The notes beneath the pieces are model-generated. The model did no database searches. It was not told the origin of the DNA and saw only the letters and a list, made by a program, of their open reading frames with translations. Both the position numbers and the translations under genes were made by a program. Shown one piece after another: positions 7,709-15,783 of a stretch of 34,282 nucleotides of DNA; positions within the stretch are counted from its first letter, which is position 1; every line of letters starts with the position of its first letter. Origin of the DNA: Pyrinomonadaceae bacterium (GTDB lineage Bacteria > Acidobacteriota > Blastocatellia > Pyrinomonadales > Pyrinomonadaceae). The stretch lies in assembly GCA_013816505.1 (NCBI GenBank), contig JACDEG010000005.1, positions 1-34,282 of the forward strand, read 5' to 3'.

Positions 7709-7961
7709 AGTGAACGAGTTGGTCGCTGAACGTATTGTAGTGTGAAGAGTGTAGCAAATCACTTAATGAAAGGCGACTGACCTTTTTTCGTTGATCGCCT
7801 GCGGCAGTGATGACGGTGGGATGACTGAATTAAAGCGCGAGGGAGCCGAGTCTGAGTCAGCCGCGAAGGGTTGAGTTTGCGGCTGGCAGTCGCGCCAGAC
7901 GATTAGGAAACGACCGCCGCCGCCGCGGTGCCTCGCACGTGTCGGAGTAAAAGCAAGTGAA

Positions 7962-8240
7962 TCACTCGCCTTCGCCGGCTGGATTCTCTTCGGAGGGATG
8001 CGGTAAGTCGTCCCGCCGACGACGTGGAAGCGGGTCTGATGTGCGGCGGCGCGACGGCGAATTCGGGCCGCGGCGATCAATCGCACCGGGGGGCAGCCTC
8101 CGCCCGTTGACGGCTTCTTCGAGGATGCGCGTAATCTCTTGCGAGAGCGTGCGGTGTTCGGCGACGGCGCGGCGTCGCAATTTCTCTTTCAAATCGTTCG
8201 GAACGTAAGCCCCGATGAAGACCCCTTTTCGGTTAACCAT
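7962..8240 (-). CDS. Ribbon-helix-helix (Arc/CopG-like) protein
   Basis: This encodes 92 residues. The first half fits an Arc-type RHH fold: a beta strand (VFIGAYVPN) then two helices (LKEKLRRRAVAEHR, TLSQEITRILEEAV). The second half is Arg/Pro-rich and of low complexity. AAGGAG lies 12-13 bases ahead of the ATG. Such proteins bind DNA as dimers and are often antitoxins, but no toxin-sized ORF is adjacent; upstream is the RNase P RNA gene. It may be an orphan regulator. The stretch 7709-7961 downstream holds no supported gene. Confidence 0.7.
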   Translation of the reverse strand: MVNRKGVFIGAYVPNDLKEKLRRRAVAEHRTLSQEITRILEEAVNGRRLPPGAIDRRGPNSPSRRRTSDPLPRRRRDDLPHPSEENPAGEGE

Positions 8241-8320
8241 TCGCTAAAGATTCTCCTTAAATGTTCTTAAAAAAGCGCGGCGTGGAAAAAACTTTAGCGC
8301 GGGCCGCGACGCTTGGTGTC

Positions 8321-8822
8321 GCCATGCATGTTGAGAGCGGGTCTGTAAGCCGAATTCTGTACCCCGCCTGGTAAGGGCGGAAGCGGCGATCATTCATCTA
8401 GCCCGACTGTTGCCAGTCGGGTCGAGCGACCTACCCGGAGGTCGTAGCGCGCTGTTGATCAGCACGCTTCGGGCGGGCAGCCCTGTGTGACGCCTCCCTA
8501 TTTGGTCTTGCACTGCGAGGAGTTTACCTGGCCGCGCGTGTCACCACACGCGCCGGTGCGCTCTTACATTAAGCCCCTTACGGAGCCGCACCGTTTCACC
8601 CATCACCCGCTGCCGCACGCACCCCGAAAGGTGCGCGTGGCCCGCTGGCTGGTCTGTTCTCTGTTGCACTTGTCGTCGCCCGAAAGCATCACGACTGCGT
8701 GGCAGTCATTCAGCCGACAGGCTCCCCGCCGTTAGCGGGCTCGCTGCCCTGTAGTGTTCGGACTTTCCTCCCCTCCACCTCTCGGCGAAGCGGCGACCGC
8801 CCGACCCGCTCTCATGCATGGC
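8321..8822 (-). ncRNA. rnpB: RNase P RNA (bacterial type A)
   Basis: On the minus strand the universally conserved 5' element GAGGAAAGTCCGAAC and the 3' element ACAGAATTCGGCTTAC (read on plus as GTAAGCCGAATTCTGT) are both present, about 400 bases apart. The core P1 helix is GAGAGCGGGTC with GACCCGCTCTC (8333-8343 and 8803-8813). It can be extended by GCCATGCATG pairing with CATGCATGGC at the two outer ends, giving the interval used here (about 500 nt, core 481 nt). This is the catalytic RNA that trims tRNA 5' leaders. It is longer than the usual 350-400 nt. Confidence 0.96.
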
Positions 8823-8830
8823 ACGCGCGA

Positions 8831-8836
8831 ATTATA
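8831..8836 (-). promoter_or_regulatory. -10 element of the rnpB promoter
   Basis: TATAAT preceded by TGC (an extended -10) on the minus strand puts the transcription start near 8824, exactly where the extended P1 helix of the RNase P RNA begins. The -35 is weak. Confidence 0.7.
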
Positions 8837-8926
8837 GCAAAGCATCGTTGAACACGTACAGTAGCCCCGTTTTCAACGTTTATAGCCGAGGTTGATTTAT
8901 GAATGGCGGGACATAATTACTCAAAA

Positions 8927-9084
8927 GTGACGGGTGACAGGTGACAAGTAAGGAGTTTGGGTCATGCAAGTGTTGCCTGTCCACGCTGATTTTATTAGCG
9001 AGTATTGTTAGCTATCAATCGTGACCGCGTGCCGTCCAGCAATCTCAACCGTCCAGTCACCTGTCACCATTTACCTGTCACAAT
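8927..9084. repeat. Heptamer arrays, inverted GTGACRR / TYACCNN arms
   Basis: The left arm has three GTGACRR units (8927-8947). The right arm has TCACCTG, TCACCAT, TTACCTG and TCACAAT (9057-9084), in inverted orientation, separated by about 100 bases. Together they fill most of the gap 8837-9118, where no gene is seen. Confidence 0.8.
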
Positions 9085-9118
9085 CAAAAGCTCTGATTCG
9101 ATTGAACCTTTGCAGACC

Positions 9119-9811
9119 TCAACCGAAATATTTGAATCCGACGCGCAGTCCGTGGAGGGCCGCGGGGGGAATGTTCGAGATCAACACCCAAGTCATGATG
9201 CTGTGCGACAGGCCGAGCGCGAACAGGTTCGGCGTGCGCTGGTAGACCGCCGCCCAAACCGCGCCGCCGGTGAATGTCGCGAGGGTCAGTAGCGGGTTCG
9301 GCAAGTGCAGCGCGGCAAAGACAAACGCGACTGACAGGACGCTCTTCCACCCCGCCCCCCAGATCATCTGTGCGCGTCGATTGATGAAAGCTTGCAGGAT
9401 GAACTGCTGCAACAGGCCCCACAAAAAACCCAGCGCGGGCATTCCGAGAATGGTCTGGCCGCCGCGCCATCGACTGAAATTAACGCTCTCGTTGAACCAC
9501 CCGACGGCGAGACAGAAGATCGTCGCTGCGAGCATCGGCGGCAGCAGCAACCGCATCGCCGCGCCGAAATTATCGACGCGGCATCCGAGGTCGCGCCACG
9601 ATTCGCCCCTCGTTAGTTGGGAATAGATGATGAACGCAAAAGCGGAGATCAGCGGGAACGCAATCAGCCATTGAGCGCCGTCGCCGATTGAAAGAACAAC
9701 CCATTCCGCGATCAGCGCCGACGCAACGACCGACGCGATTTCCCATGCGGTCAGCGCCTGCTCAGGTGACCCGCCAATTCGTGCGGTGACATCTCGCGTC
9801 GCCAAGTTCAT
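9119..9811 (-). CDS. CPBP-family (Abi/CaaX-protease-like) membrane protein with altered catalytic motif
   Basis: This encodes 230 residues with about six to seven hydrophobic segments. The layout of the CPBP/Rce1 intramembrane protease family can be seen: motif 1 at LQQFILQAFINRR (residues 134-146), motif 2 at FAALH (His169), and a later LGLSH (His203). In active members motif 1 is EExxxR. Here both glutamates are glutamines, so proteolysis may be lost or the protein may belong to a divergent subgroup. The ATG overlaps the TGA of the upstream gene (ATGA), so both are made together. Confidence 0.8.
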   Translation of the reverse strand: MNLATRDVTARIGGSPEQALTAWEIASVVASALIAEWVVLSIGDGAQWLIAFPLISAFAFIIYSQLTRGESWRDLGCRVDNFGAAMRLLLPPMLAATIFCLAVGWFNESVNFSRWRGGQTILGMPALGFLWGLLQQFILQAFINRRAQMIWGAGWKSVLSVAFVFAALHLPNPLLTLATFTGGAVWAAVYQRTPNLFALGLSHSIMTWVLISNIPPAALHGLRVGFKYFG

Positions 9812-10536
9812 GGTTTCTCCCGACTGGCGTTCACGCCTGCATCGCCGCCGGGTGATGCTGCTGCTGCTGGGGCGGCTGTCGGCGACGAAATTAGTGACGG
9901 CGTTGATGAAGGCGCCGATATTGTCATTGATGCTGGCGTCTGTGTCGGCGTTGATGTCGGCGTCGATGATTGCCCCCCAGTCTCGACTTCAACCTGGAAG
10001 CGCCACGGTTGACCGACAAGCTGCATCACGCGGCGCAGTCCGCCACCGCTTTCGTGCATGGCATACACACGGGCTTCATAACTTCCGTGCGGCAGCGGCG
10101 GCGTGTCGAAGCTGAAGCCGTGCCAATCATCGTCGGCGCGTCCCGCGAGGCGCACGTCGGGTCTTGCTCCGGCGGCGACATCAGATGAGACGAAGCGACC
10201 GTTAATGTAGAGTTGCACTTCGACGCGCGCCGCTGGTGTGCGTTCATCGACGACCCACCCGGCGACCCGCCGCGCGTCGGCGACATCAACCGCGCCGCGA
10301 AAGTAAGGATTAAAAGTTTGATAGTAGAAGACGGTTGCGAGCGCACCGACAAACAGGAGTTCGAGCAGGGATTTGGCAATCAGGGCGTGGGTCAAACGCA
10401 GGCGTGCTTTCTTTGAGAGCCGGTCGGATGGATGACTCGTGCTCGCGTCTCGATTCGTAATGACGGAGGGACGTGTGTGCTTCGGCGAATCGTCGCTATC
10501 CACACTGCGGCTTATCTCACGCGGCGCGTCATTCAT
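9808..10536 (-). CDS. Membrane-anchored protein with one extracytoplasmic beta domain and Ser/Thr/Pro tail
   Basis: This encodes 242 residues: a polar N-terminus, one transmembrane helix at about 50-72 (LIAKSLLELLFVGALATVFYY), a compact beta-rich domain at about 80-185 (RRVAGWVVDE, VEVQLYINGRFV, GFSFDTPPLPHGSYEARVYA) and a low-complexity Ser/Thr/Pro/Ala tail. The beta domain resembles Ig-like modules with a VxVxxNG pattern; I cannot name the family. It is translationally coupled (ATGA) to the CPBP-like protein, so the two probably work together at the membrane. Confidence 0.75.
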   Translation of the reverse strand: MNDAPREISRSVDSDDSPKHTRPSVITNRDASTSHPSDRLSKKARLRLTHALIAKSLLELLFVGALATVFYYQTFNPYFRGAVDVADARRVAGWVVDERTPAARVEVQLYINGRFVSSDVAAGARPDVRLAGRADDDWHGFSFDTPPLPHGSYEARVYAMHESGGGLRRVMQLVGQPWRFQVEVETGGQSSTPTSTPTQTPASMTISAPSSTPSLISSPTAAPAAAASPGGDAGVNASREKP

Positions 10537-10590
10537 GTTATACCGAGCGCGCGACCCTGAAAGTAGGAAGGTAAAAGTAAACAGTTTTTC

Positions 10591-10638
10591 CAGTTTTGAG
10601 TTTTCAGCTTTGAGCTAAAAACTGAAAACTCAAAACTG
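10591..10638. repeat. Perfect 17-bp inverted repeat built of AAAACTS heptamers
   Basis: CAGTTTTGAGTTTTCAG (10591-10607) and its exact reverse complement (10622-10638) flank a 14-base loop. Each arm is made of AAAACTG/AAAACTC heptamers. It lies in the 210-bp gap between ptsI and the beta-domain gene, where no gene is seen. Confidence 0.9.
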
Positions 10639-10746
10639 TTCGATGGCTGTTGTTCAGCCTCGATGCCGAAAATCTTTCGCGTAGATGCTGACCTCTGCTC
10701 CGTGAACTCTGTGTCTTCATTTCTGTGTTCTCTCCTGTTAAGTCCC

Positions 10747-12591
10747 TCACCGCTCAACCTCAATCGGAACCGGCAGCGTCTCCGGCGGGAAAAAGTGTGG
10801 CCAGAGCATCGCGAGACGCGCCCGCACCAACTCCTCGACATCGTCGGCGGTGGCACACTCGAGGCACTCTCTCGCGACCTCGCCGGCTCGCTCCGCGTCG
10901 ATGCCCGCAATGACGCGCCGCATGCGTGGGATGGCCGATGCCGTCATGCTTAAATCCCTGACACCAAGACCGACCAGCACGCAGGCGTAAGCCGGCGTCG
11001 CCGCCATCTCGCCGCACACGACAACTGGAATCGCGGCGGCGCGCGCCGCTTTCATCACCATGTCGATGCTGCGCAGCACCGCCGGGTGGAGCGAACGAAA
11101 CCAGTCGGCCACTTCGTCATTGCCACGGTCGACCGCCAGCGTGAACTGCACCAGGTCGTTTGTCCCGAGGCTGAAGAAATCTACTTCGCGGGCGAGTTTG
11201 TCGGCGACCAGAACGGCCGACGGCACTTCGATCATCGCGCCGATTTTGACCTCGCCCGTTTCGTGGCCTTCGCTCGTCAATTGTTCACGCTCTTCATCGA
11301 TGACGCGGCGCGCGCGTCGCACTTCGGAGATGTCAGAGATCATCGGCAGCACGAGTTGAAGATTCCCGTGCGCCGCGGCGCGTAAGACCGCCCGCACCTG
11401 CGCGCGCATCACATTTTCACGGCGGAGGCAGAAGCGAATCGCGCGGAGGCCGAGCGCCGGGTTGCGTTCCGCGTCTTCCGTCTCCGTCTTGTCGCCGCCG
11501 AGGTCGAACATTCGCACACTCGCGCCGTCGACGCCCGCCAGTTCCGCGATTTTGACGTAGGCCGTGAATTGTTCATTCTCCGCTGGCATCGCGCCGCGGT
11601 GCGTCAGCAGAAACTCCGAACGATAGAGGCCGATGCCGCGCGCGCCGTAGCGTCTGACGCCTTCATACTCGGCGGGCAGTTCGACGTTGGCGCGTAAGAA
11701 AACCTCGTCACCATCGGCCAGATATAAAGTCTCGCGCCGCCCTTCGCCGTCTGCCGTCACGCCGTCTTCCACACTCGCCGACACATTCGTCGGCACAGCC
11801 ACGCGCGCGAGGCTCGCCCGGTAGTGTTCCAAAGTCTGCGGCGACGGGTGCAGCACGACTTCGCCGGCGAACGCATCGACGGCTATCTCATCGCCCGTCC
11901 GCGCGCGGCGGTACATGTCACGGAGTCCGACCACCGCCGGGATGCCGAGGCCGCGTGCGATGATCGCCGTGTGTGAGGTCCAACCGCCAGCGTCGGATGC
12001 AATCGCGCGCACGCGAGAGAGATCGAGTTCCGCCGCCACCGACGGCATTAATTCCTCGGCGACGATCACGGCGTCATCCGGCAGCAAGCGCGCACCGTGC
12101 CCGTCCTTGCCGCTGAGCGCGACCAGGATGCGCTGCATCACGTCTTCGACATCCGCGCTCCTTTCGCGCAGGTAAACGTCCTTGACCTCGGCGTACACGG
12201 CAAGGATGTGATCCGCGACGACCTTCACCGCCCACTCGGCGTTGACCCGCCCGCGGCGGACGTAACCCTCGACGTCGTCGCGCAGCTTGCGGTCTTGCAG
12301 CATCAGCAGGTGCGCTTCAAAGATGTAAGCGTGATCTGCACCGAGGGCGAGTTCCGCACGTCTTTTCAACCCGCGTAGTTGGCGGCGCGCCAGTCGCATC
12401 GCTGCCCGGAAGCGGTCTACTTCGTGCTCGACCTCGGACTCTTCGAGCGCCGCGAGGTAGACTTGCTGGCGCGCATCGCTGTGGATGCGCAGCACGCGCC
12501 CCACAGCCGAACCTTCAGAGACCGCCACGCCGCGCCAGCGCTCTTCCGGCTTGACGCCATCCGAACTTCGGTGTGTGCCCGTACCTCTCAT
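10747..12591 (-). CDS. ptsI: Phosphoenolpyruvate-protein phosphotransferase (PTS Enzyme I)
   Basis: This encodes 614 residues from the ATG at 12591, which shares a base with the HPr stop; the GTG at 12594 is an alternative one codon earlier. It takes phosphate from PEP onto its His and passes it to HPr. The phospho-His motif is GGWTSHTAI (His at about 207). The PEP-binding part has YRSEFLLTHR, FFSLGTNDLVQFTLAVDR and the late Cys motif VVCGEMA. The length is close to normal (about 570-600). It is last in the EIIA-HPr-EI run. No sugar permease lies nearby, which points to a regulatory PTS. Confidence 0.97.
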   Translation of the reverse strand: MRGTGTHRSSDGVKPEERWRGVAVSEGSAVGRVLRIHSDARQQVYLAALEESEVEHEVDRFRAAMRLARRQLRGLKRRAELALGADHAYIFEAHLLMLQDRKLRDDVEGYVRRGRVNAEWAVKVVADHILAVYAEVKDVYLRERSADVEDVMQRILVALSGKDGHGARLLPDDAVIVAEELMPSVAAELDLSRVRAIASDAGGWTSHTAIIARGLGIPAVVGLRDMYRRARTGDEIAVDAFAGEVVLHPSPQTLEHYRASLARVAVPTNVSASVEDGVTADGEGRRETLYLADGDEVFLRANVELPAEYEGVRRYGARGIGLYRSEFLLTHRGAMPAENEQFTAYVKIAELAGVDGASVRMFDLGGDKTETEDAERNPALGLRAIRFCLRRENVMRAQVRAVLRAAAHGNLQLVLPMISDISEVRRARRVIDEEREQLTSEGHETGEVKIGAMIEVPSAVLVADKLAREVDFFSLGTNDLVQFTLAVDRGNDEVADWFRSLHPAVLRSIDMVMKAARAAAIPVVVCGEMAATPAYACVLVGLGVRDLSMTASAIPRMRRVIAGIDAERAGEVARECLECATADDVEELVRARLAMLWPHFFPPETLPVPIEVER

Positions 12592-12869
12592 CACCCAGTC
12601 ATCTCTCCGAAGCCGCTTGAGATCAGCGCGCAGACGGCGCTGAGCGCTGCCGCCTCGTCCGCTCCCTCCGCCGTGACTCGCAGTTGCGTGCCGCGCGCCG
12701 CCGCCAGCATCAGCACACTGAGAATCGATTTCGCGTCCGCCGAAGCGCTGCGGTCGGCGCGTTCAATGCGCACCGCGCTCTGATAAGCGCCGGCGGTGCG
12801 CACCAACTGCGCCGCGGCGCGCGCGTGCAGACCCAACGGATTAATGATCACGACCTGGCGCTCTCCCAC
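12591..12869 (-). CDS. ptsH: HPr phosphocarrier protein
   Basis: This encodes 92 residues. It relays phosphate from Enzyme I to EIIA. His15 lies in GLHARAAA and the regulatory serine is Ser48 in ADAKSILSVLML, the counterpart of HPr Ser46. Since HprK is encoded 1.7 kb upstream in the same cluster, this serine is a likely kinase target. The GTG start follows the EIIA stop directly and overlaps nothing. Confidence 0.96.
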   Translation of the reverse strand: MGERQVVIINPLGLHARAAAQLVRTAGAYQSAVRIERADRSASADAKSILSVLMLAAARGTQLRVTAEGADEAAALSAVCALISSGFGEMTG

Positions 12870-13331
12870 TCAACCTTTCTTAGTTCCAGCGAGGAGTTCG
12901 CCCGCGAGGTAGATGCCTTCGCGCCCCTGGTCGCGTACCCGCCGCGCGATTTCGGCGAGCGACTCGTCGCCCGTCTGACTGGCGAGTTTGATGACCATCG
13001 GAAGGTTAACGCCGGTCACCACTTCAACCTCGCCTTCTTTAAGGAACATCGCCGCGATGTTAGTCGGCGTGCCGCCGAACATGTCCGTCAACAACAGTAC
13101 CCCCCGGCCCGCCGAGACGCGATTGATGGCGCGCTCGACTTCATCGCTGGCCGCGTCAACGTTGTCGTGCCAGCCGATGGAGACCGCCGTGATGTGCGAC
13201 ACGGCCCCGATGATCGTCTCCGCCGCGGCCAGCAACTCGCCGGCGAACTGGCCATGCGTGACCACCACGCCCCCGATGTACGGCCCCGCCTTCCCCCGCG
13301 CGGTCTCCGCTCTGCCCGTCTCGTCCGTCAT
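12870..13331 (-). CDS. PTS EIIA component, mannose family
   Basis: This encodes 153 residues. The active-site His26 lies in VVVTHGQFAGELL and the family motif DMFGGTPTN lies at 83-91. It accepts phosphate from HPr. Stand-alone EIIA(Man)-type proteins without a IIBCD partner usually act as regulators, and none is seen here. It takes the place that ptsN (EIIA-Ntr) holds in proteobacterial rpoN clusters. The ATG has a strong GGAGGGAGGA ribosome site. The first 16 residues are a polar extension. Confidence 0.93.
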   Translation of the reverse strand: MTDETGRAETARGKAGPYIGGVVVTHGQFAGELLAAAETIIGAVSHITAVSIGWHDNVDAASDEVERAINRVSAGRGVLLLTDMFGGTPTNIAAMFLKEGEVEVVTGVNLPMVIKLASQTGDESLAEIARRVRDQGREGIYLAGELLAGTKKG

Positions 13332-13405
13332 TTCGTTTCCTCCCTCCGTCGATGTGCCGGCGGGAAGTTGTGCGTAAGTGTTCCTCGCGACCGAAGCCTC
13401 GAGAT

Positions 13406-13435
13406 AGCATATAAACTATCGCGCTCCGTCACTAA
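13406..13435 (-). promoter_or_regulatory. Possible promoter for EIIA-HPr-ptsI
   Basis: On the minus strand TTAGTG, 18 bases, TATGCT, in the 141-bp gap between rapZ and the EIIA gene. It would give a leader of about 70 bases. GATAG and CTATC flank the -10 as a short inverted repeat. Confidence 0.35.
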
Positions 13436-13472
13436 CCCAACAACCAGCCGCCCGTTTCCTGCCGCTTGCCAC

Positions 13473-14564
13473 TTACGGCGTACTGTCTTCCGCCTTCCGT
13501 TTGCCGATCCCCGCCCTCTGCCTTCCACCTTCCGCTTTCTGTCCTCTGCGTTCTGCTTCCTGCCTTCGGCCTTCCGCCTTCGGCCTTTGGCCCTCTGCCT
13601 CCGGCCCTCTGCCTTCGACCTTCCGCCTCCTGCTTTCCGGTTTTCGCTTTGGGACTTTGGCCTTCTTCACATCGCGGTGGTTAGCGACCGCGTCAAAGCC
13701 GGTGCGACGCAGACGACGCGCCAACATGTTAGCAATCATCACCGAGCGGTGGCGACCGCCGGTGCAGCCAATGCCGACCGAGACGTAAGCCTTTCCTTCG
13801 CGGCGATAGAGCGGAAGCAGGTATTCAAGCAACTCGCCGAAGCGTCGCAGAGTTTCCTGCACCTCGGCGCTCGCCGTGAGGTAGTTGACCACGCGCCGGT
13901 CGTGTCCCGACAGATCGCGCAGTTCCGCGACGAAGTATGGGTTCGGCAGATGGCGCACGTCAAAGAGCAGGTCGACATCGCGTGGCCCGCCGTACTTGTG
14001 GCCGAAGCTGAAGACCTGGACGCGCATCGGCGTGCCCTGTGGGTCGTGGCTGAAGCGTTCAACTAATACGCGCCGCAGCGTGTGGACAGTGTGATCCGAA
14101 CTGTCGATGATATGGTCGGCGAGCGTGCGCACTTCCTCCATCGCGGCGCGTTCGGCGCGGATCGATTCGAGCAGGCCGGTGCCTGTCTCTGCCGGATGAG
14201 GCCGGCGCGTCTCGCTGAACCGGCGCCGCAGGGCATCGTCCGACGCTTCGAGAAAAAGCACGAACACGCTAAGGCCAATGTCGCGCAACGCCTTGAGTTG
14301 ATCGGGGAACTCGTGCAGGAAATGTCCCTCGCGGATGTTGATGACGAGTGCGGCGCGCTCGATGTGCGGCTTGTCGCGGTCGTCCGACTGGACGAGGCGC
14401 GCAAAGGTCGGCAACAACGTCACCGGCAGGTTATCGACGCAGAAGAAGCCGAGGTCTTCGAAAGCGTTGGTCGCCGAGGACATGCCCGAACCGCTCAGCC
14501 CGGTGATGATTACGATGTCGGGCGCGTCGGCGCCATCACTTCGCTGTGTCTTCACGCTCGTCAC
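13473..14564 (-). CDS. rapZ: RapZ/YvcJ-family nucleotide-binding protein with Walker A Lys-to-Met and repeat tail
   Basis: This encodes 363 residues; the family is normally about 285-300. RapZ proteins bind nucleotides and, in E. coli, the GlmY/GlmZ small RNAs to control glucosamine-6-phosphate synthase. FCVDNLP (41-47), the NPYFVAELRDLSGHDRRV region and IGCTGGRHRSV are all present. Walker A reads GLSGSGMS (22-29), with Met28 where Lys is expected. The family's usual end (VANHRD) is reached at about residue 298. The remaining 65 residues are a charged tail of seven-residue repeats ([KER][AV]EGxR[PQ]) encoded by a 7-bp tandem array. The GTG start overlaps the end of hprK by 29 bases. Confidence 0.92.
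   Translation of the reverse strand: MTSVKTQRSDGADAPDIVIITGLSGSGMSSATNAFEDLGFFCVDNLPVTLLPTFARLVQSDDRDKPHIERAALVINIREGHFLHEFPDQLKALRDIGLSVFVLFLEASDDALRRRFSETRRPHPAETGTGLLESIRAERAAMEEVRTLADHIIDSSDHTVHTLRRVLVERFSHDPQGTPMRVQVFSFGHKYGGPRDVDLLFDVRHLPNPYFVAELRDLSGHDRRVVNYLTASAEVQETLRRFGELLEYLLPLYRREGKAYVSVGIGCTGGRHRSVMIANMLARRLRRTGFDAVANHRDVKKAKVPKRKPESRRRKVEGRGPEAEGQRPKAEGRRQEAERRGQKAEGGRQRAGIGKRKAEDSTP
13483..13640. repeat. Heptamer array inside the 3' end of rapZ
   Basis: About 20 tandem units of consensus CTTCNGC on the plus strand (GCNGRRG on the coding strand), with a few slips. The array continues past the rapZ stop at 13473 for some 30 bases. Read in frame it gives the heptapeptide tail of RapZ, because 3 x 7 bp encodes 7 residues. 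No inverted arm is seen. Confidence 0.9.
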
Positions 14565-15591
14565 CCACCTCGCGTTCCGGCCCCACCACCGCCGCAGAGA
14601 GATCGCCCGCTCCCGACTCCGTCGGGTCAGCCTCGCCAGTCGCGCTGATCAACGCCGCGTGGCGAGCGACAAAGATCTGCGCCGCGTTGTAGCCGCGCAC
14701 ACGCAGTAAATGCACTCGCACCGCCGTTTCGACCAACGTCGAGAGGTTCCGGCCCGGGCTGACCGGCAGCAAAAAGCTCGGCACACAGACGCCGAGGATG
14801 TTCACCGTTTGGTCGTCGAGTCCGAGCCGGTCAATCTCTGCGGCCTCTTCCCAACGCCGGAAAGTAATCGCCAGACCGACCGGCTTCGGGCCGCTGATGG
14901 CCGAGACGCCGAACAAATCACGGACGTTGAGAATGCCGAGGCCACGAATCTCGATGTGCTCGCGCAGCAGGTCGGGCGCGCTTCCCATCAAGCGGTCGGG
15001 CGCGATGCGGCGAAGCTCCACCAGATCGTCAGACACCAGCCGGTGACCGCGCACGATCAGGTCGAGCGCGCACTCCGACTTGCCGATGCCTGATTGGCCT
15101 TGGAGGAAAACGCCGACGCCGTAGAGGTCGAGCAGGACGCCGTGGCGCGTTTCGCGCGGGGCCAGCGCGTCGTGCAGAAACTCGGTGATGGTGCCAATCG
15201 CCACCGAACTGACGAGCGGCGTCAAGAGCAGCGGAAGCGCTGCGCGCTCGGCCTCCTCGACAAACTCCGGCGGCGGCACGAGACCCTTGGTCACCACCAC
15301 GCACGCCATCTCTTCGAGCATCAGATTCCTGATCGCCTCGCGTCTTCTCTCAAAGGGTAGTTGGTTGAGGAACCAGATTTCACTCTGCCCGACGATCTGC
15401 ACCCGCCCCGGATGAATGTAGTGCGAAAAGCCTGCCAGGGCGAGGCCGAGTTTCTGAATCCGCGCCACGTCGATGCAGTGCGACGCCGCGCCGCGCGCCC
15501 CAGCCAACATGCGGAGATCGAGCGCCGCCGGCGACCGCGCCACGAATTCTTCGACAGTGATTGCGGGTCGTTCTTTCGGCGAATCGCTCAT
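14536..15591 (-). CDS. hprK: HPr kinase/phosphorylase
   Basis: This encodes 351 residues from the ATG at 15591; the longer ORF adds 54 Ala/Pro-rich residues with no family similarity. It phosphorylates HPr on a serine with ATP and removes the group again. The N-terminal domain has GFSHYIHPGRVQIVGQSEIWFL in pieces as usual. The catalytic domain has His150 (HGVLLDLYGVGV), Walker A GQSGIGKS (165-172), VSDDLVELRR, and the signature EIRGLGILNVRDLFG (214-228). The C-terminal 35 residues are a low-complexity acidic tail overlapping the rapZ start. Confidence 0.96.
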   Translation of the reverse strand: MSDSPKERPAITVEEFVARSPAALDLRMLAGARGAASHCIDVARIQKLGLALAGFSHYIHPGRVQIVGQSEIWFLNQLPFERRREAIRNLMLEEMACVVVTKGLVPPPEFVEEAERAALPLLLTPLVSSVAIGTITEFLHDALAPRETRHGVLLDLYGVGVFLQGQSGIGKSECALDLIVRGHRLVSDDLVELRRIAPDRLMGSAPDLLREHIEIRGLGILNVRDLFGVSAISGPKPVGLAITFRRWEEAAEIDRLGLDDQTVNILGVCVPSFLLPVSPGRNLSTLVETAVRVHLLRVRGYNAAQIFVARHAALISATGEADPTESGAGDLSAAVVGPEREVGDEREDTAK

Positions 15592-15783
15592 CGGCGTGTT
15601 GGGATTCTTTCGAAACGTTGAGGAAAAAGGAAGCGCGGCGGCATCGGGCGGCGGCTTGAGCAACCAAGAGCGGGGTGGTTGTGGCGGCGGCGGCGTGGCC
15701 CGCGAAACGAAAGCGGCGGCGGCGCAAGTGGCGATTCGCGACCGCCGCGCCACCGCCGGACGCCTCGCGCGCGCCGCACCCGT

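Noticed and set aside
7763-8086. ORF of 107 residues on minus overlapping the RHH gene
   Set aside because: Overlaps a better supported gene in another frame, with no recognisable motif.
8487-8735. ORF of 82 residues on plus
   Set aside because: It is the antisense of the RNase P RNA.
12684-14066. ORF of 460 residues on plus opposite HPr, EIIA and rapZ
   Set aside because: Antisense to three clearly identified genes; its middle part is the translated CTTCNGC array.
15592-15753. 54-residue N-terminal extension of HprK
   Set aside because: Ala/Pro-rich, no similarity to the family, which starts near ITVEEF.
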